Below, piece after piece: positions 16,183 through 25,357 of a DNA stretch of 64,000 bases. The notes under the pieces are model-generated. The model saw nothing but the letters and a program-made list of their open reading frames with translations, was not told the origin of the DNA and did no database searches. Both the position numbers and the translations under genes were made by a program. Every line of letters begins with the position of its first letter. The stretch's first letter is position 1. Origin of the DNA: Corynebacterium doosanense CAU 212 = DSM 45436 (GTDB lineage Bacteria > Actinomycetota > Actinomycetes > Mycobacteriales > Mycobacteriaceae); the NCBI RefSeq assembly GCF_000767055.1, contig NZ_CP006764.1, positions 124,001 through 188,000 on the forward strand. Direction: 5' to 3'.

Positions 16183-16872
16183 GTGAACCGATACCGCGCC
16201 GGAGCGGTGGCCTGGATGGCCAGCGCCGTGCTGTTCCCTGTGCAGCTGCTGGTCGCGCTGCGGTGGCCCCAGGGGTACTCAATGACTGACAATGCCATCA
16301 GCGACCTCGGTGTCACCATCTGTGGACAGTTCTCTGAACAGGGCAAGCAGATGCGCGACGTCTGCTCTCCGTGGCACCCGCTATTCAACGCAGGCATGGT
16401 CGCCTCCGGTGTGTTGATCATGATCGGCGCGGTGTTGCTGCACGGCTGGTGGGACAGTCGCGCAGGACGTGCCGGAACGATCTTGATGGCGCTGACCGGG
16501 CTCTTGGTTGCGATAGTCGGCCTGGCACCGTGGGATACGCATCCTGACGTGCATGACGGCGCCGCGCTCGGCCAGGCAGTCGCGCAGTGGCTGGCCATGG
16601 GACTGCTCGCCATGGTCGCTGGACCAGGACACTTCCGCCGGCTCACGATCGTGGCGCTAGTGGTGTCACTGGTCGGCTTCGCAGCGTTCGTCGCGGCGCT
16701 GGAGGGCACCGAGGTGCCCTGGTTGGGTTTCGGCGGCACCGAACGACTCTCCTTTGACATCCTCAGCATCTGGACGGTCCTCGTAGGAGCAACTCTCCTG
16801 ATGGGTCGCGGCCTTCGCGATCAAGCTCCGACGCCTGCTGAACGGCCTTCGGTCCGAACACGAGGAACGTGA
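16183..16872 (+). CDS. DUF998 membrane protein
   Basis: 229 aa with about six membrane helices. The first loop carries YSMTDNAISDLGVTICG and CSPWHPLFNAGMV, the polar pattern of DUF998 proteins. GTG 16183 is chosen because AAGGAGG lies 8 nt upstream; an in-frame ATG at 16159 sits inside the operator. Function is unknown; family members are often under TetR control. The gene is intact, with a basic cytoplasmic tail. Confidence 0.78.
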   Translation: MNRYRAGAVAWMASAVLFPVQLLVALRWPQGYSMTDNAISDLGVTICGQFSEQGKQMRDVCSPWHPLFNAGMVASGVLIMIGAVLLHGWWDSRAGRAGTILMALTGLLVAIVGLAPWDTHPDVHDGAALGQAVAQWLAMGLLAMVAGPGHFRRLTIVALVVSLVGFAAFVAALEGTEVPWLGFGGTERLSFDILSIWTVLVGATLLMGRGLRDQAPTPAERPSVRTRGT

Positions 16873-17030
16873 TGCTCACCGTTCCCGCTCAGGGATCGGC
16901 TTACGGAACACCAGCCAGCGCAGCCCCACCAGCTGTGACTTTGTCCGCTAAATGGCGTGACATCTTGATCGCTGTGTGGCGCCCTCAGAGTGTCCACTCG
17001 TGAGACGCGTCGCCGGTAGGGTGAACAGGT

Positions 17031-18035
17031 ATGAAACCCGCCTGTCTCACAAACGCATCAACGACAGACGGTGACACCGCTCTGGCAGGCCTTCTACTCA
17101 ACTCCTTGCCGCTCAAGCGCCCCGTCTATGCCGCCTGTCTCGCCACAGTCGGCCCGGCAGGCACTCGCATCGCCACGATCGGGTGCGACCTGCAGAAAAC
17201 GTTCCACATCGGTTCAATCAGCAAAGCCCTCAACGGCTTGATCTACACCGACATGGTGCAGACCAGGCTGATCTCACCGCACGACCGGCTCGAAGACTAC
17301 CTCCCCCTGGCCGGAACAGCTGCCGGTGAAGCGACTTTGGAGTCCTGTCTGACCCACACCTCAGGACTGCCTGCCACCGGCGGGGGAATCCGCTCAGCAG
17401 CCCGAGCGCTCAGTGCTGTACTGACAGGTGGTGATCCACAACCCGAGAACCTCGCCGATCTGATGAACCAACTTCGCCGATCGCGTGTCCGTCATGCCGG
17501 GCGCTTCAGCTACTCCAACCTCGCTGCCTCAGCATTGGGCCACGCGTTAGCGGCCGCCGACGGGGCGGACTACCCGACGCTGGTGCGAAACAGGCTGACG
17601 ATACCGCTGGGGTGTTCACGCCTGCGCGCTCAGCAACCTGCACAGCGAAACCTCCCGCATGACCTCAACGCTGTCACCGTGTGGGGCACTGACCAACTGC
17701 CCTGGACCGGGCAAGGCTATGGACCGGCCGGAGTGATCAGGGGAAGCGCCCATGATTTCGCCACGGTCATGTCAACCCTTCTCGCCGATGACTGTGTCTA
17801 CGAGGATGCTTTCCGAGTGCGCTTCACTGATGACACTGAATCTGTCGCGGCGGGGTGGTTTGTTGAAGACAGATCCGATCGACCCCTGGTGTGGCACAAC
17901 GGTTACGCCTCCGGATTCGGCGCTCACATGGTGCTGGATCGCCAGCGCCGACGAGGGGCGTTCATCTCGGTGGTCAGCCCGTATCCCGACGCGGACATCG
18001 AGCCCGTCGCGATGACAATGCTGGATGCGGCGGTG
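17031..18035 (+). pseudogene. Serine hydrolase (class C beta-lactamase family), C-terminus cut by IS6 copy 3
   Basis: Retains about 335 native residues. The nucleophile motif is GSISK (SxxK) near residue 64, followed by the DRLEDYLPL and SCLTHTSGLP segments, and the YSN triad element in RFSYSNLAASALGHAL near 164. The HNGYASGF segment near 293 corresponds to the third (HxG) motif. The frame enters the IS6 end at 18036, so only a short C-terminal tail is missing, and activity is possible. No signal peptide is evident. Confidence 0.78.
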
Positions 18036-18878
18036 GGTGCTGTTGCAAACTTCAGGCGGAGAGCCGTGACGACCCAGTCTTCATCCTCTGATGCTCGCTG
18101 CGGGTCGGCGTTCTCAGGCAGCCTCGAACACGCGGCTGACGATCACCGCATCCGGGTTCGGTTGCCCGTAGGCAAACATCGTGCCTTGCCCTTTCCGTAA
18201 TGAGTGCATCGCTTCCATCCCTTTCAACGTCCGGTACGCCGAGGTCCGGTTTTTGAACGCCCCCTTCGGTCCGAGGATCCGTTTCAGCCGCCCATGATCT
18301 CCTTCAATGACGTTATTGAGGTATTTCACCTGCCGGTGTTCCACGGTCTGCGGACAGATTCCCTCTGACTTCAACTCGGCGATTGCCCTGGCCAGGGAGG
18401 GTGCTTTATCGGTGTTGATCACCCGCGGGGACCCGGTTATCGTGTTCGACCTCAGGGTCTTGGCCAGGAAACGCTTCGCTGCGGCGACGTTACGCTTTGG
18501 GGACAGGTAAAAATCCAGGGTATGCCCGCCCGCGGTGATTGCCCGATAGAGGTAGCACCACTTTCCCCCGACCCGGATATAGGTCTCGTCCACCCGCCAG
18601 GACCGGGCCTGCCAATCCGGGACTTGTCGGTACCACCGGGTCTGCTTGTCCAGCTCAGGAGCATATTTCTGGACCCAGCGGTAGATGGTGCTGTGATCGA
18701 CCGGTACGCCGCGTTCGGTCATCATTTCTTCCAGATCGCGGTAGCTGAGCCCGTAGCGGCAGTACCACCGGACCGCCCACAGGATGATTTCACGGGGGAA
18801 ATGACGACCGGAGAAGATGCCCATGGCTGTGATTATTTCACGCAGGTCTTCCTGTCGCCCGAACTTTGCAACAGCACC
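18036..18878 (-). mobile_element. IS6-family element (IS1628-like), copy 3, intact
   Basis: 843 bp, one base longer than copies 1 and 2, because the T they lack is present. Opposite orientation to copies 1 and 2. Flanking octamers CGGCGGTG and TCTCGTAG do not match. It interrupts a serine hydrolase on one side and an MBL-fold gene on the other. Confidence 0.92.
18114..18824 (-). CDS. IS6 transposase, intact
   Basis: 236 aa, the usual length for IS1628-type transposases. The N-terminal helix-turn-helix (YGLSYRDLEEMMTERGVPVD, then HSTIYRWVQKY) is present and the DDE core is complete: DETYIRVGGKW, INTDKAPS, EGDHGRLKR. It could act in trans on the frameshifted copies 1 and 2, which keep their ends. 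Confidence 0.93.
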   Translation of the reverse strand: MGIFSGRHFPREIILWAVRWYCRYGLSYRDLEEMMTERGVPVDHSTIYRWVQKYAPELDKQTRWYRQVPDWQARSWRVDETYIRVGGKWCYLYRAITAGGHTLDFYLSPKRNVAAAKRFLAKTLRSNTITGSPRVINTDKAPSLARAIAELKSEGICPQTVEHRQVKYLNNVIEGDHGRLKRILGPKGAFKNRTSAYRTLKGMEAMHSLRKGQGTMFAYGQPNPDAVIVSRVFEAA

Positions 18879-19608
18879 TCTCGTAGTAATCTACAGCCTG
18901 CCCTAATCCTTCCAGGCCAGCATCTCCCGTGAAGAGCAGCCGCCGTTCGTCGCAGCGTAGAAGCATGACGACTGAGGTTTCGTTGCGCGGGGAAGTCTCG
19001 CCATCCTCATCGAGCGTTTCCGGGGGATACCAGGTCTGCGTTTTGCTAAGCGGATCAGTTGCGTTCGTCGATACCAGGGACGATGCAGCGAGATATCGTT
19101 CCAGGGCCGCCCGGAGGTTGTTTTCCTCGTCCAGCTGTTCGGCAAGCTTGCTTTCGCAGAAAGATTCCGACGGGCCCAGAATGAGTACCTGGTCCTCAAA
19201 TCTGGACAACCCGGTGAAAGGCTCGGTGACCTTAGTTCCGTGTTTTTTCGCCGTGGCGATTAATTCATCTACAGCATCCAAATTAGTGAAATTCCCCAAC
19301 GACTGGGCATGAAGTCGGGGCTGGTGGATCAAAAGTTCGTCCACATCAAGCTGCTCCACCACTGTTTTCAGACCATTCAGATGATCAGTATCCGGGTGTG
19401 TACTGACTACCAGGTCGACGTGCGTAGTGCCATAATATTTGCCCACATGATCGACAACATCTTGTCCCACATCTGAGAAACCAGCGTCGATTACCATCAC
19501 CCGCTGGGAACCATCTTGTGCCCGGGTGAAGCGAACTGTGATGGCATCACCGCTCTTCTCGCTCGGGCCGTCGGCGGCCTCCACGGGAAGAAAATCCACT
19601 TCGTACAC
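18879..19608 (-). pseudogene. MBL-fold hydrolase, C-terminus cut by IS6 copy 3
   Basis: Starts at GTG 19608 behind GAGGAG. The metallo-beta-lactamase signature STHPDTDHLNG (HxHxDH type, with the first His replaced in position by S-T-H) is near residue 70, and LLFTGDAGLEGL near 230 supplies the later Asp. This resembles the C-terminal domain of ComEC and related nucleases or phosphodiesterases. The frame runs into the IS6 end after AVDYYER. A 26-codon frame (MHNFISIGEVPQVENG) just upstream may be a displaced N-terminus, suggesting an additional frameshift. Confidence 0.68.
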
Positions 19609-19740
19609 GTCATGCTCCTCTAGCGCTTGTGGCTCACTGTGCTGGTGAGCAGTTTTATTCCGATTCTCTAACCGACCAGTACCAGGTACGCGGTGCGCCT
19701 GCCGTTTTCTACCTGCGGTACCTCACCAATTGAGATGAAG

Positions 19741-20127
19741 TTATGCATGGAGGTCAGGGTTTTTCCGCTGCCGGTACTTTGCAGTGTCGATTATGTTGCC
19801 GATGCGATTGCCTTCTGCATCTACAACTTCAAGGGTGGAAATATGCTTGCGCAGGTAGTCGGCTTGGTCGTTGGTCGGCCCGAACTGAGTGGCGTAGAAG
19901 TCGGCGATCCCCTCCGGGTAAGTTGCAATGGCGGCGGGCCATTCCTTAGCCCGAGCTATACCCTCCGGATTGATATGGATTGTCATATGGGCGTCATCGG
20001 CGATGATGTCGGTGACTGCTTGGGCGAGAACCACGCCCGCCTCGGAGCGATTTCGAATCCAATCTCGAACAATTTTTTCAGGGGCAGGGAAGTTAACCAC
20101 CGTCCCACCTTTCTGTTTCTGTAGCAC
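19741..20127 (-). CDS. Hypothetical protein upstream of the MBL gene
   Basis: About 119-128 aa; possible GTG starts at 20127 and 20100, the latter after AAAGGTGG. The sequence is mixed helical (PAPEKIVRDWIRNRSEAGVV) with HMTIHINPEGIARAKEWPAA in the middle and no recognised motif. It is transcribed towards the truncated MBL gene with about 130 bp between, so the two may form a broken operon. Function unknown. Confidence 0.5.
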   Translation of the reverse strand: MLQKQKGGTVVNFPAPEKIVRDWIRNRSEAGVVLAQAVTDIIADDAHMTIHINPEGIARAKEWPAAIATYPEGIADFYATQFGPTNDQADYLRKHISTLEVVDAEGNRIGNIIDTAKYRQRKNPDLHA

Positions 20128-20167
20128 TTGGTTAGTTCCAGCCTATCGACAAGCTGGCACCCCCACC

Positions 20168-20215
20168 TGTGACTCTCAACTTCGTTTGGCGGGATTTCGC
20201 AGGTTCGTTTGGCGG
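20168..20215. repeat. Transposon end with direct repeats (Tni-type)
   Basis: From TGTGACTCTC at 20168 inwards, the 12-mer TTCGTTTGGCGG occurs twice, at 20181-20192 and 20204-20215 (23 bp apart), ending 2 bp before the stop of the TniB-like gene. Short direct repeats next to a TG-starting terminus are typical binding sites for TniA/TnsB-type transposases (Tn5053, Tn552). Confidence 0.55.
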
Positions 20216-20217
20216 TG

Positions 20218-20911
20218 TCAGGTGATGCCGATGACGAGGGTGGATCGGGCGGCTTCGACGACGTCGTCGGTGATGGTGTTGAGCTCGTTGATCTGCATGA
20301 TGCGCTCCATCTGCGTGAACAGTCTGTCGACGAGGCGGAAGTTGCCGCGGGTGATCCGTGCGATCGCGGCGAGGGCTTGAGCGTCGGTGAAGTCGTCGGG
20401 GTCGAGGGGGTGCCCGTATTTGGGCCAGCGACGTTCGAGCACGAATCGCAGTTCGTCTTTGCTTAGTGGCCGGTATTCGTGTGCGAATCCGACGCGGCTG
20501 TAGAGCTGCGGGTAGCGGCTGAATCTCTTCTCGATCCCGGGCATGCCGATGAGGATGACGGCGACGTTGTCGCGGTCGTAGTGGTCTCGCACCATTTCCA
20601 GGGCGGTGGCATTGAGGCGGTCGGACTCGTCGATGATGATCAGCTCGACGTACTTGCGCAGGTTCCTGGGTCGTGTCTGCAGCTCGCCGGTGTTGATCAG
20701 ATGCTCGTCGATGCACGCAGATACCTGGACCGTCAGGCCGGTGAGATCGTCTCTGACCTGACGCGGAGTGCTCAGGACCGCGGGGGTGTAGAAGACTGTC
20801 CGTTTCCTGGCCAGCGCGGCATAGATCGGGAAATCGGAGTCATCGCGTGGTCCCCATTCCTCGAGGAGTCGCTCGGCTTTGTGCCAGTTCGCATACCGTC
20901 TGGCAGACAGT
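20218..20911 (-). pseudogene. TniB-like AAA ATPase, C-terminal part (split by IS21)
   Basis: Native sequence begins at SARRYANWHKAERLLEEW and continues to ...STLVIGIT. Walker B is LIIIDESDRLN, followed by LIGMPGIEKRFSRYPQLYSRVGF (sensor region, in two parts) and a C-terminal lid. It matches MuB/TniB-type transposition ATPases. Its N-terminal portion with the P-loop lies at 23492-23615, beyond the inserted IS21. Rejoining through the shared ACAGT restores ...GKTLSARRY... in frame. Confidence 0.82.
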
Positions 20912-21072
20912 TGAATATTCGCTTTACTGGGGTCCACCGGTCGCGTGTCCGGGGGCCGGCAGGCTGAGGACGGGTTCGTAGGCGTCGGGGCCACTCGTGG
21001 TGCGGTCGGGGGCCACCACGCTTACGCTCCTCCCGCCGTGTGTATAGGGCACACGGCGGAAGGAGCAAGCCA

Positions 21073-22635
21073 ATGGTACGAAAGATCAGAGCGAAGCTGA
21101 TACTGCAGCTACGCTCCGAGGGCCTGTCCGGACGCACGATCGCCGCGTCGCAGGGCATGTCCCGAAAAAGCATCACCGCGGTACTGGAAGCCGCCGACAC
21201 CGCGGGTGTGAGCTGGGATGATGTCGCCGAGCGTCCCGAGGACGAGGTCTATGACCTGCTGTTCCCGGGCCGGGGACAGCACCACAGCGTGTTCGCCCAA
21301 CCGGACTGGGAGAAAATCCACCGGGAACTCGCCAGGGTCGGCGTGACCCTGAAGCTGCTGCACGGCGAGTACACCGATGAATGCGTCGCCACCGGAGCGC
21401 CGGCGATGGGCTACGACCGGTTCTGCCGGACCTACCAGCGCCACGTCCTGGTCACGGGAGCAGCGTCGAGGGTGGGACACAAGGCCGCCCAGAGCGTCGA
21501 GGTCGACTGGTCCGGGCCGACGATGACCCTGCTTGACCCGATCAGTAGTACCCCGAGGCCGGTGTACCTGTTCGTCGGGTGCCTGCCCTTTAGCCGCTAC
21601 TCGTTTGTCTACCCGAGTCTGGACATGACGCAGGAGTCCTGGCTGCGGGCCCATGTCGCGATGTTCACCGCCTTCGGCGGATCGGTACCGCGGATCGTGC
21701 CCGACAACCTCAAAACCGGGGTGATCACCCATCCCCGCGACGGTGAGATCGTCCTCAACGACGCCTACCGCGAGATGGCCGCACACTACTCGGCCGCGGT
21801 GCTGCCGGGCCGGGTACGCAAAGCGAAGGACAAGCCGAGCGTGGAAAACACCGTGTGGCATGTCGCGATGCGGGTCATCGCCCGGCTACGCGACCAGCAG
21901 TTCACATCCCTGCCGGAGCTGACGGCCGCGGTCACCGCACAGGTCGCGGCCTACAACGCCGAGCCTTTCCAGAAGCGGGACGGCTCCCGGGCCAGTGTGT
22001 TCACCACCGAGGAACAACCCCTGCTGACCGGGCTTCCGCAGGTCGCCTATGAGATCAGCCGGTGGGTCTACGGCCGGAGGGTCGGGCGCAACGGGCACGT
22101 GGTGTGGGAGAAGAATTTCTACTCGGTGCCAGTCACCCATATCGGCACAAGCGTAGATCTGCGGATCACCGACCGTGTCCTGCAGATCTACTCCGGCCAG
22201 CAAAGGGTGAGCAGCCACCTGCTGTTTCCCGAGGGATCAGCCAATCAGTACCGCACCAACGACGCTGATCTACCCGCCGGGGAGCGCTACCAACCGTGGG
22301 ACGCCCCGCGCGTGCGGGAGTGGGCAGGCCGGGTCGGCCCGTCCGCGACGGTGGTGGTCAACCGGATCTTCGAATCGGTGGCCGTCGACGAGCAGGGCCT
22401 GAATGCCGCCCTGGCGGTGTTGCGGTTGACGCGGCGGTATTCCGCCGAGCGGGTCGAGGACGCCTGCAGGCTGGCGCTGGCCGGGCATGTCCGGTCCCCG
22501 CGGTACGTGCACCTGCACCCGATCCTGGCCACCGGGCAGGACCAGGCCACCCGGCAACGCCCACCACGGGAGGAACCGGTCGAGGAAGGCGGATTCGTCC
22601 GCGGCGCCGACTACTACGCAGGAGACGTGAAATGA
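21073..22635 (+). CDS. istA: IS21 transposase IstA
   Basis: About 520 aa from ATG 21073 (AAGGAG upstream). N-terminal HTH (LRSEGLSGRTIAASQGMSRK), then the integrase core: first Asp in SVEVDWSGPTMTL, second in IVPDNLKTGV, Glu in KPSVENTVWHVAMRV. A C-terminal beta-barrel/binding region follows (WEKNFYSVPVTHIG). Full length for IstA. Its stop overlaps the istB start by 4 bp. Confidence 0.93.
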   Translation: MVRKIRAKLILQLRSEGLSGRTIAASQGMSRKSITAVLEAADTAGVSWDDVAERPEDEVYDLLFPGRGQHHSVFAQPDWEKIHRELARVGVTLKLLHGEYTDECVATGAPAMGYDRFCRTYQRHVLVTGAASRVGHKAAQSVEVDWSGPTMTLLDPISSTPRPVYLFVGCLPFSRYSFVYPSLDMTQESWLRAHVAMFTAFGGSVPRIVPDNLKTGVITHPRDGEIVLNDAYREMAAHYSAAVLPGRVRKAKDKPSVENTVWHVAMRVIARLRDQQFTSLPELTAAVTAQVAAYNAEPFQKRDGSRASVFTTEEQPLLTGLPQVAYEISRWVYGRRVGRNGHVVWEKNFYSVPVTHIGTSVDLRITDRVLQIYSGQQRVSSHLLFPEGSANQYRTNDADLPAGERYQPWDAPRVREWAGRVGPSATVVVNRIFESVAVDEQGLNAALAVLRLTRRYSAERVEDACRLALAGHVRSPRYVHLHPILATGQDQATRQRPPREEPVEEGGFVRGADYYAGDVK

Positions 22636-23378
22636 GCGGCATCGACATGGAAACCACACGCAAACTCCGCGACATGGGCGCGACCGCCCTGCTGGAGGCC
22701 ATCGACGCCGAAGACGAGAACCTCGTCCTGGGGATGGGATTCGAGGAACGGCTGCACCTGATCGTCGATGAGGCGTATGCCACCTTCACCCACGGCAAGG
22801 TCGACGGGCTGATCCGCCGGGCCGGCCTGCGCTACCCGGCAGCTGATCTGCGTCGGATCGACCTGGTCGAGCAACGAGGACTGAATCGCAACCTGCTGGC
22901 TACCTTGGCGACCTGCGGGTTCATCGAGCGCCACCAGAATGTCGTGTTCCAGGGGTTCACCGGGTCAGGGAAATCCTATCTGGGGTGCGCGCTGGCGAAG
23001 CAGGCCTGCCAGCACCGGTACCGGGCGCACTACATCCGAATGCCGGATCTGGAGGAAGCCTGGGCCACCGCACGCGACAAACCCCAGGGGACGACGAAGT
23101 TCCTCAAGAAGTACGCCGCATTCACCGTCCTGGTTATCGACGAGTGGCTGCTGGATCACCCGGATGAGGCCATGCGCAGCATGCTGCTGGAACTACTGGA
23201 ACGCCGCTACGACTCCGCGTCGACGGTGTTCTGCACCCAGTACGCGAAAAAAGACTGGCATCAAAGGCTCGGATCCGGGGTGCATGCCGATGCGATCATG
23301 GACCGGATCGTGCATAACACGATCTGGGTCGACACCGGCACCCACAACATGCGCGAGCACGTCACCATGAGCCAGTAG
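22632..23378 (+). CDS. istB: IS21 helper ATPase IstB
   Basis: 248 aa AAA+ protein. Walker A is GFTGSGKSYLG (near residue 114), Walker B VLVIDEWLLD (near 170), and the DnaC-like C-terminus includes DAIMDRIVHNTIW. IstB directs IstA to target DNA. The ATG overlaps the istA stop (ATGA), so translation is coupled. The element's coding capacity is complete. Confidence 0.93.
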   Translation: MSGIDMETTRKLRDMGATALLEAIDAEDENLVLGMGFEERLHLIVDEAYATFTHGKVDGLIRRAGLRYPAADLRRIDLVEQRGLNRNLLATLATCGFIERHQNVVFQGFTGSGKSYLGCALAKQACQHRYRAHYIRMPDLEEAWATARDKPQGTTKFLKKYAAFTVLVIDEWLLDHPDEAMRSMLLELLERRYDSASTVFCTQYAKKDWHQRLGSGVHADAIMDRIVHNTIWVDTGTHNMREHVTMSQ

Positions 23379-23491
23379 GAATTGTCCTGCGGACGCCGGT
23401 GGCCCCCATCACGACGGCTGCCGGCCCCCGCAGGCAATATCGCTGGCCCCCAACCACACGATCGGGTGGCCTTCACACCTACGAATACTCA

Positions 23492-23615
23492 ACAGTGTTT
23501 TACCGATCCCGGCTTGGCCGTAGCAGATGCCAATGGTGCGTTGCCGGCGTACGGCGTCGGCGAACTCGACGAATCTCCGGTGCTGTTTGGTGGCGATGAA
23601 CCGTTGCGGAGACAT
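23492..23615 (-). pseudogene. TniB-like AAA ATPase, N-terminal part with P-loop
   Basis: Starts ATG 23615 (MSPQRFIATKQHRRFVEFAD). The Walker A motif GQAGIGKT ends just before the IS21 junction. After the junction the frame continues into IS21 sequence for about 25 codons and stops, so no active ATPase is made. The start overlaps the end of the TniA-like fragment, as expected for tniA-tniB. Confidence 0.82.
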
Positions 23616-23907
23616 CAGTCATCCTCCAGGTAGGTGCGAAGCTTCGTCTTCCTCCGGGCTGGTGGGGTCGGTGCCGGCGGGGCCGGAAACGAGGGGTCTT
23701 CGTGGCTGGCGACGACGGCAATGCGTTCGGTGATCTGGCCGCGTAGCTCGCGTCGGCGGGCTGCGCGTGCGTGTTGAATGTCTTTGAGACTGACTGTGGC
23801 CGATGCGTGATCGGGGTCCACGGCCTTACAGATGTACTGGTTCTTGTGGAAGACGTGGATTTCGGAGATGTCGCGGGGGTCGTACCGGATCACGACCTGT
23901 TCTTTGA
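23615..23907 (-). pseudogene. TniA/Mu-type transposase, C-terminal fragment
   Basis: Native part starts at LKEQVVIRYDPRDISEIHVF and continues HKNQYICKAVDP, the Mu-transposase C-terminal beta-barrel pattern (V-x-x-RYDPxDxxxIxV). A helical basic tail follows and ends YLEDD. The catalytic core is gone, replaced by IS6 remnant sequence at 23908. Adjacent TniB-like gene and the repeats at 20168-20215 identify a Tn5053/Tn552-type transposon remnant. Confidence 0.72.
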
Positions 23908-24400
23908 GGTGCTGTTGCAAAGTTGGGCGGAGAGCAGCGAAGACTCAGTTTCTCATTCCCTGATGGCCGCTGCGTGTGGGCGTTCTCAGGCCGTCTCGAA
24001 GACCCGGTTGACGATCACCGCGTCCGGGTTCGGTTGCCCGTGAGGTCAAACATCGTGCCTTGCCCTTTCCGCAATGAGTGCATCGCCTCCATCCCTTTCA
24101 ACGTCCGATATGCAGATGTCCGGTTCTTAAACGCGCCTTTCGGCCCGAGGATCCGCTTCAGCCGACCATGGTCGCCTTCCAGGATGTTGTTGAGGTATTT
24201 CACCTGCCGGTGTTCCACTGTTGGCGGGCAGATTCCCTCTGACTTCAACTCGGTGATTGCCCTGGCTAGGGAGGGTGCTTTATCGGTGTTGATCACTCTG
24301 GGATACCCGGCTGACGCATTGGATCTGAGGGCGGGGGTGTCCTCCTGGTCCAGACAGGAGCATGTTTCCAGAAGTGACGGATAGATGGCAGATTCATCCA
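23908..24400 (-). mobile_element. Degenerate IS6 (IS1628-like) remnant
   Basis: Begins with the IS6 end GGTGCTGTTGCAAAGTT at 23908. The minus strand encodes recognisable transposase pieces (SAGYPRVINTDKAPSLARAI, YLNNILEGDHGRLKR) but the C-terminus is frameshifted after GQGTMF and a stretch between the N-terminal part and the core is deleted. The other terminal repeat is missing. Confidence 0.85.
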
Positions 24401-24453
24401 CCGTTCATTCCGACCTACGCTGCGGTTCATCTTCGGGCGTTAGCGTTCACGGC

Positions 24454-25338
24454 GTGAATGACACAGACAGTGACTTCCGCGACGCCATCCTCGGCCGTCG
24501 CACACCGGTACTGGAGGAAATCCGGCACCGGCTACCGTCCTTTTCCGGTTCGGAGGCCCGGGTCGCCCGATTCATCATGACCTCCCCCGTCGAGGTGATG
24601 GGAATGTCCATCTCCCAGCTCGCCGACGCATCATCGACATCGGTCGGTTCGGTGGCCCGGTTCTGTCAACGGTTCGGCGTCACCGGGTACCAGCAGTTCA
24701 AACTTCTGCTCTCCCGGACACTGCCCGCTCCGTCGGAGGCGGAGGACGCCGGTGCCGGAGACGGTGGCAGTGACTCAGCCCGCTACCGCAGAACCCTCAT
24801 ACAGACCGGTGAGGCTCTCACCGCTGCGAGTAGGGTCATCGACACCGACCAGATAGAACGGGTCGTCGACATCATCGCGTCGGCAGGCAGTGTGCTCATC
24901 GCCGCGGCGGGAACATCCACACCGTTGGCCTGGGACACCGCCTACCGCATGACCGCACTCGGTATCGACGCCCGTTTCGAGGCGGGCTTCATTTTCCAGG
25001 AGGTCCTCGCCGGATCCCTGGGCGAAGGAGACGTGTGCCTCGCGATCAGCCACACAGGTTCCACAATTCCCACGCTCCGGGTCGTCGAGACCGCCCGTGA
25101 CAGGGGAGCAGTCACCGTGGGGGTCACCAGCTTCGCGACGTCACCGGTTACCGAACTGCTGGACTCGGTGATCGTCGCAGGCAGTGCGGAAACCCATCAC
25201 CAGGTGGAAGCCGTCGTGAGCCGCATCGTCCATCTCGCAGTGCTCGACACCCTTCTCACCGGTCTCCGGAACCGGATCACAGGAGCACCTGACGCACAGC
25301 TCCGGGTCGACTCCATAGTCAATGCCAACCGGATCTGA
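24454..25338 (+). CDS. MurR/RpiR-family regulator of locus 1
   Basis: 294 aa from GTG 24454; codons further upstream derive from the IS6 remnant. The N-terminal HTH_6 domain (about 10-85) includes SEARVARFIMTSPVEVMGMS and SVGSVARFCQRFGVTGYQQF. The SIS sugar-phosphate domain (about 120-255) contains VLIAAAGTSTPLAWDTAYRM and CLAISHTGSTIPTLRVVETA. RpiR proteins sense phosphorylated sugars. It starts the locus and is followed after 19 bp by the phosphoesterase gene. No Shine-Dalgarno is clear. Confidence 0.87.
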   Translation: MNDTDSDFRDAILGRRTPVLEEIRHRLPSFSGSEARVARFIMTSPVEVMGMSISQLADASSTSVGSVARFCQRFGVTGYQQFKLLLSRTLPAPSEAEDAGAGDGGSDSARYRRTLIQTGEALTAASRVIDTDQIERVVDIIASAGSVLIAAAGTSTPLAWDTAYRMTALGIDARFEAGFIFQEVLAGSLGEGDVCLAISHTGSTIPTLRVVETARDRGAVTVGVTSFATSPVTELLDSVIVAGSAETHHQVEAVVSRIVHLAVLDTLLTGLRNRITGAPDAQLRVDSIVNANRI

Positions 25339-25357
25339 ACAGGAGAGACGATCCAAC

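Larger units (their letters stand above)
20912..23491 (+). mobile_element. IS21-family insertion sequence with 5-bp target duplication
   Basis: 2580 bp. Ends are TGAATATTCG (left) and, reversed, TGAGTATTCG (right), both with terminal TG/CA. ACAGT is present on both sides (20907-20911 and 23492-23496) as a target duplication. It carries overlapping istA and istB and splits a TniB-like ATPase gene. The clean duplication suggests a simple and fairly recent insertion. Confidence 0.92.
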
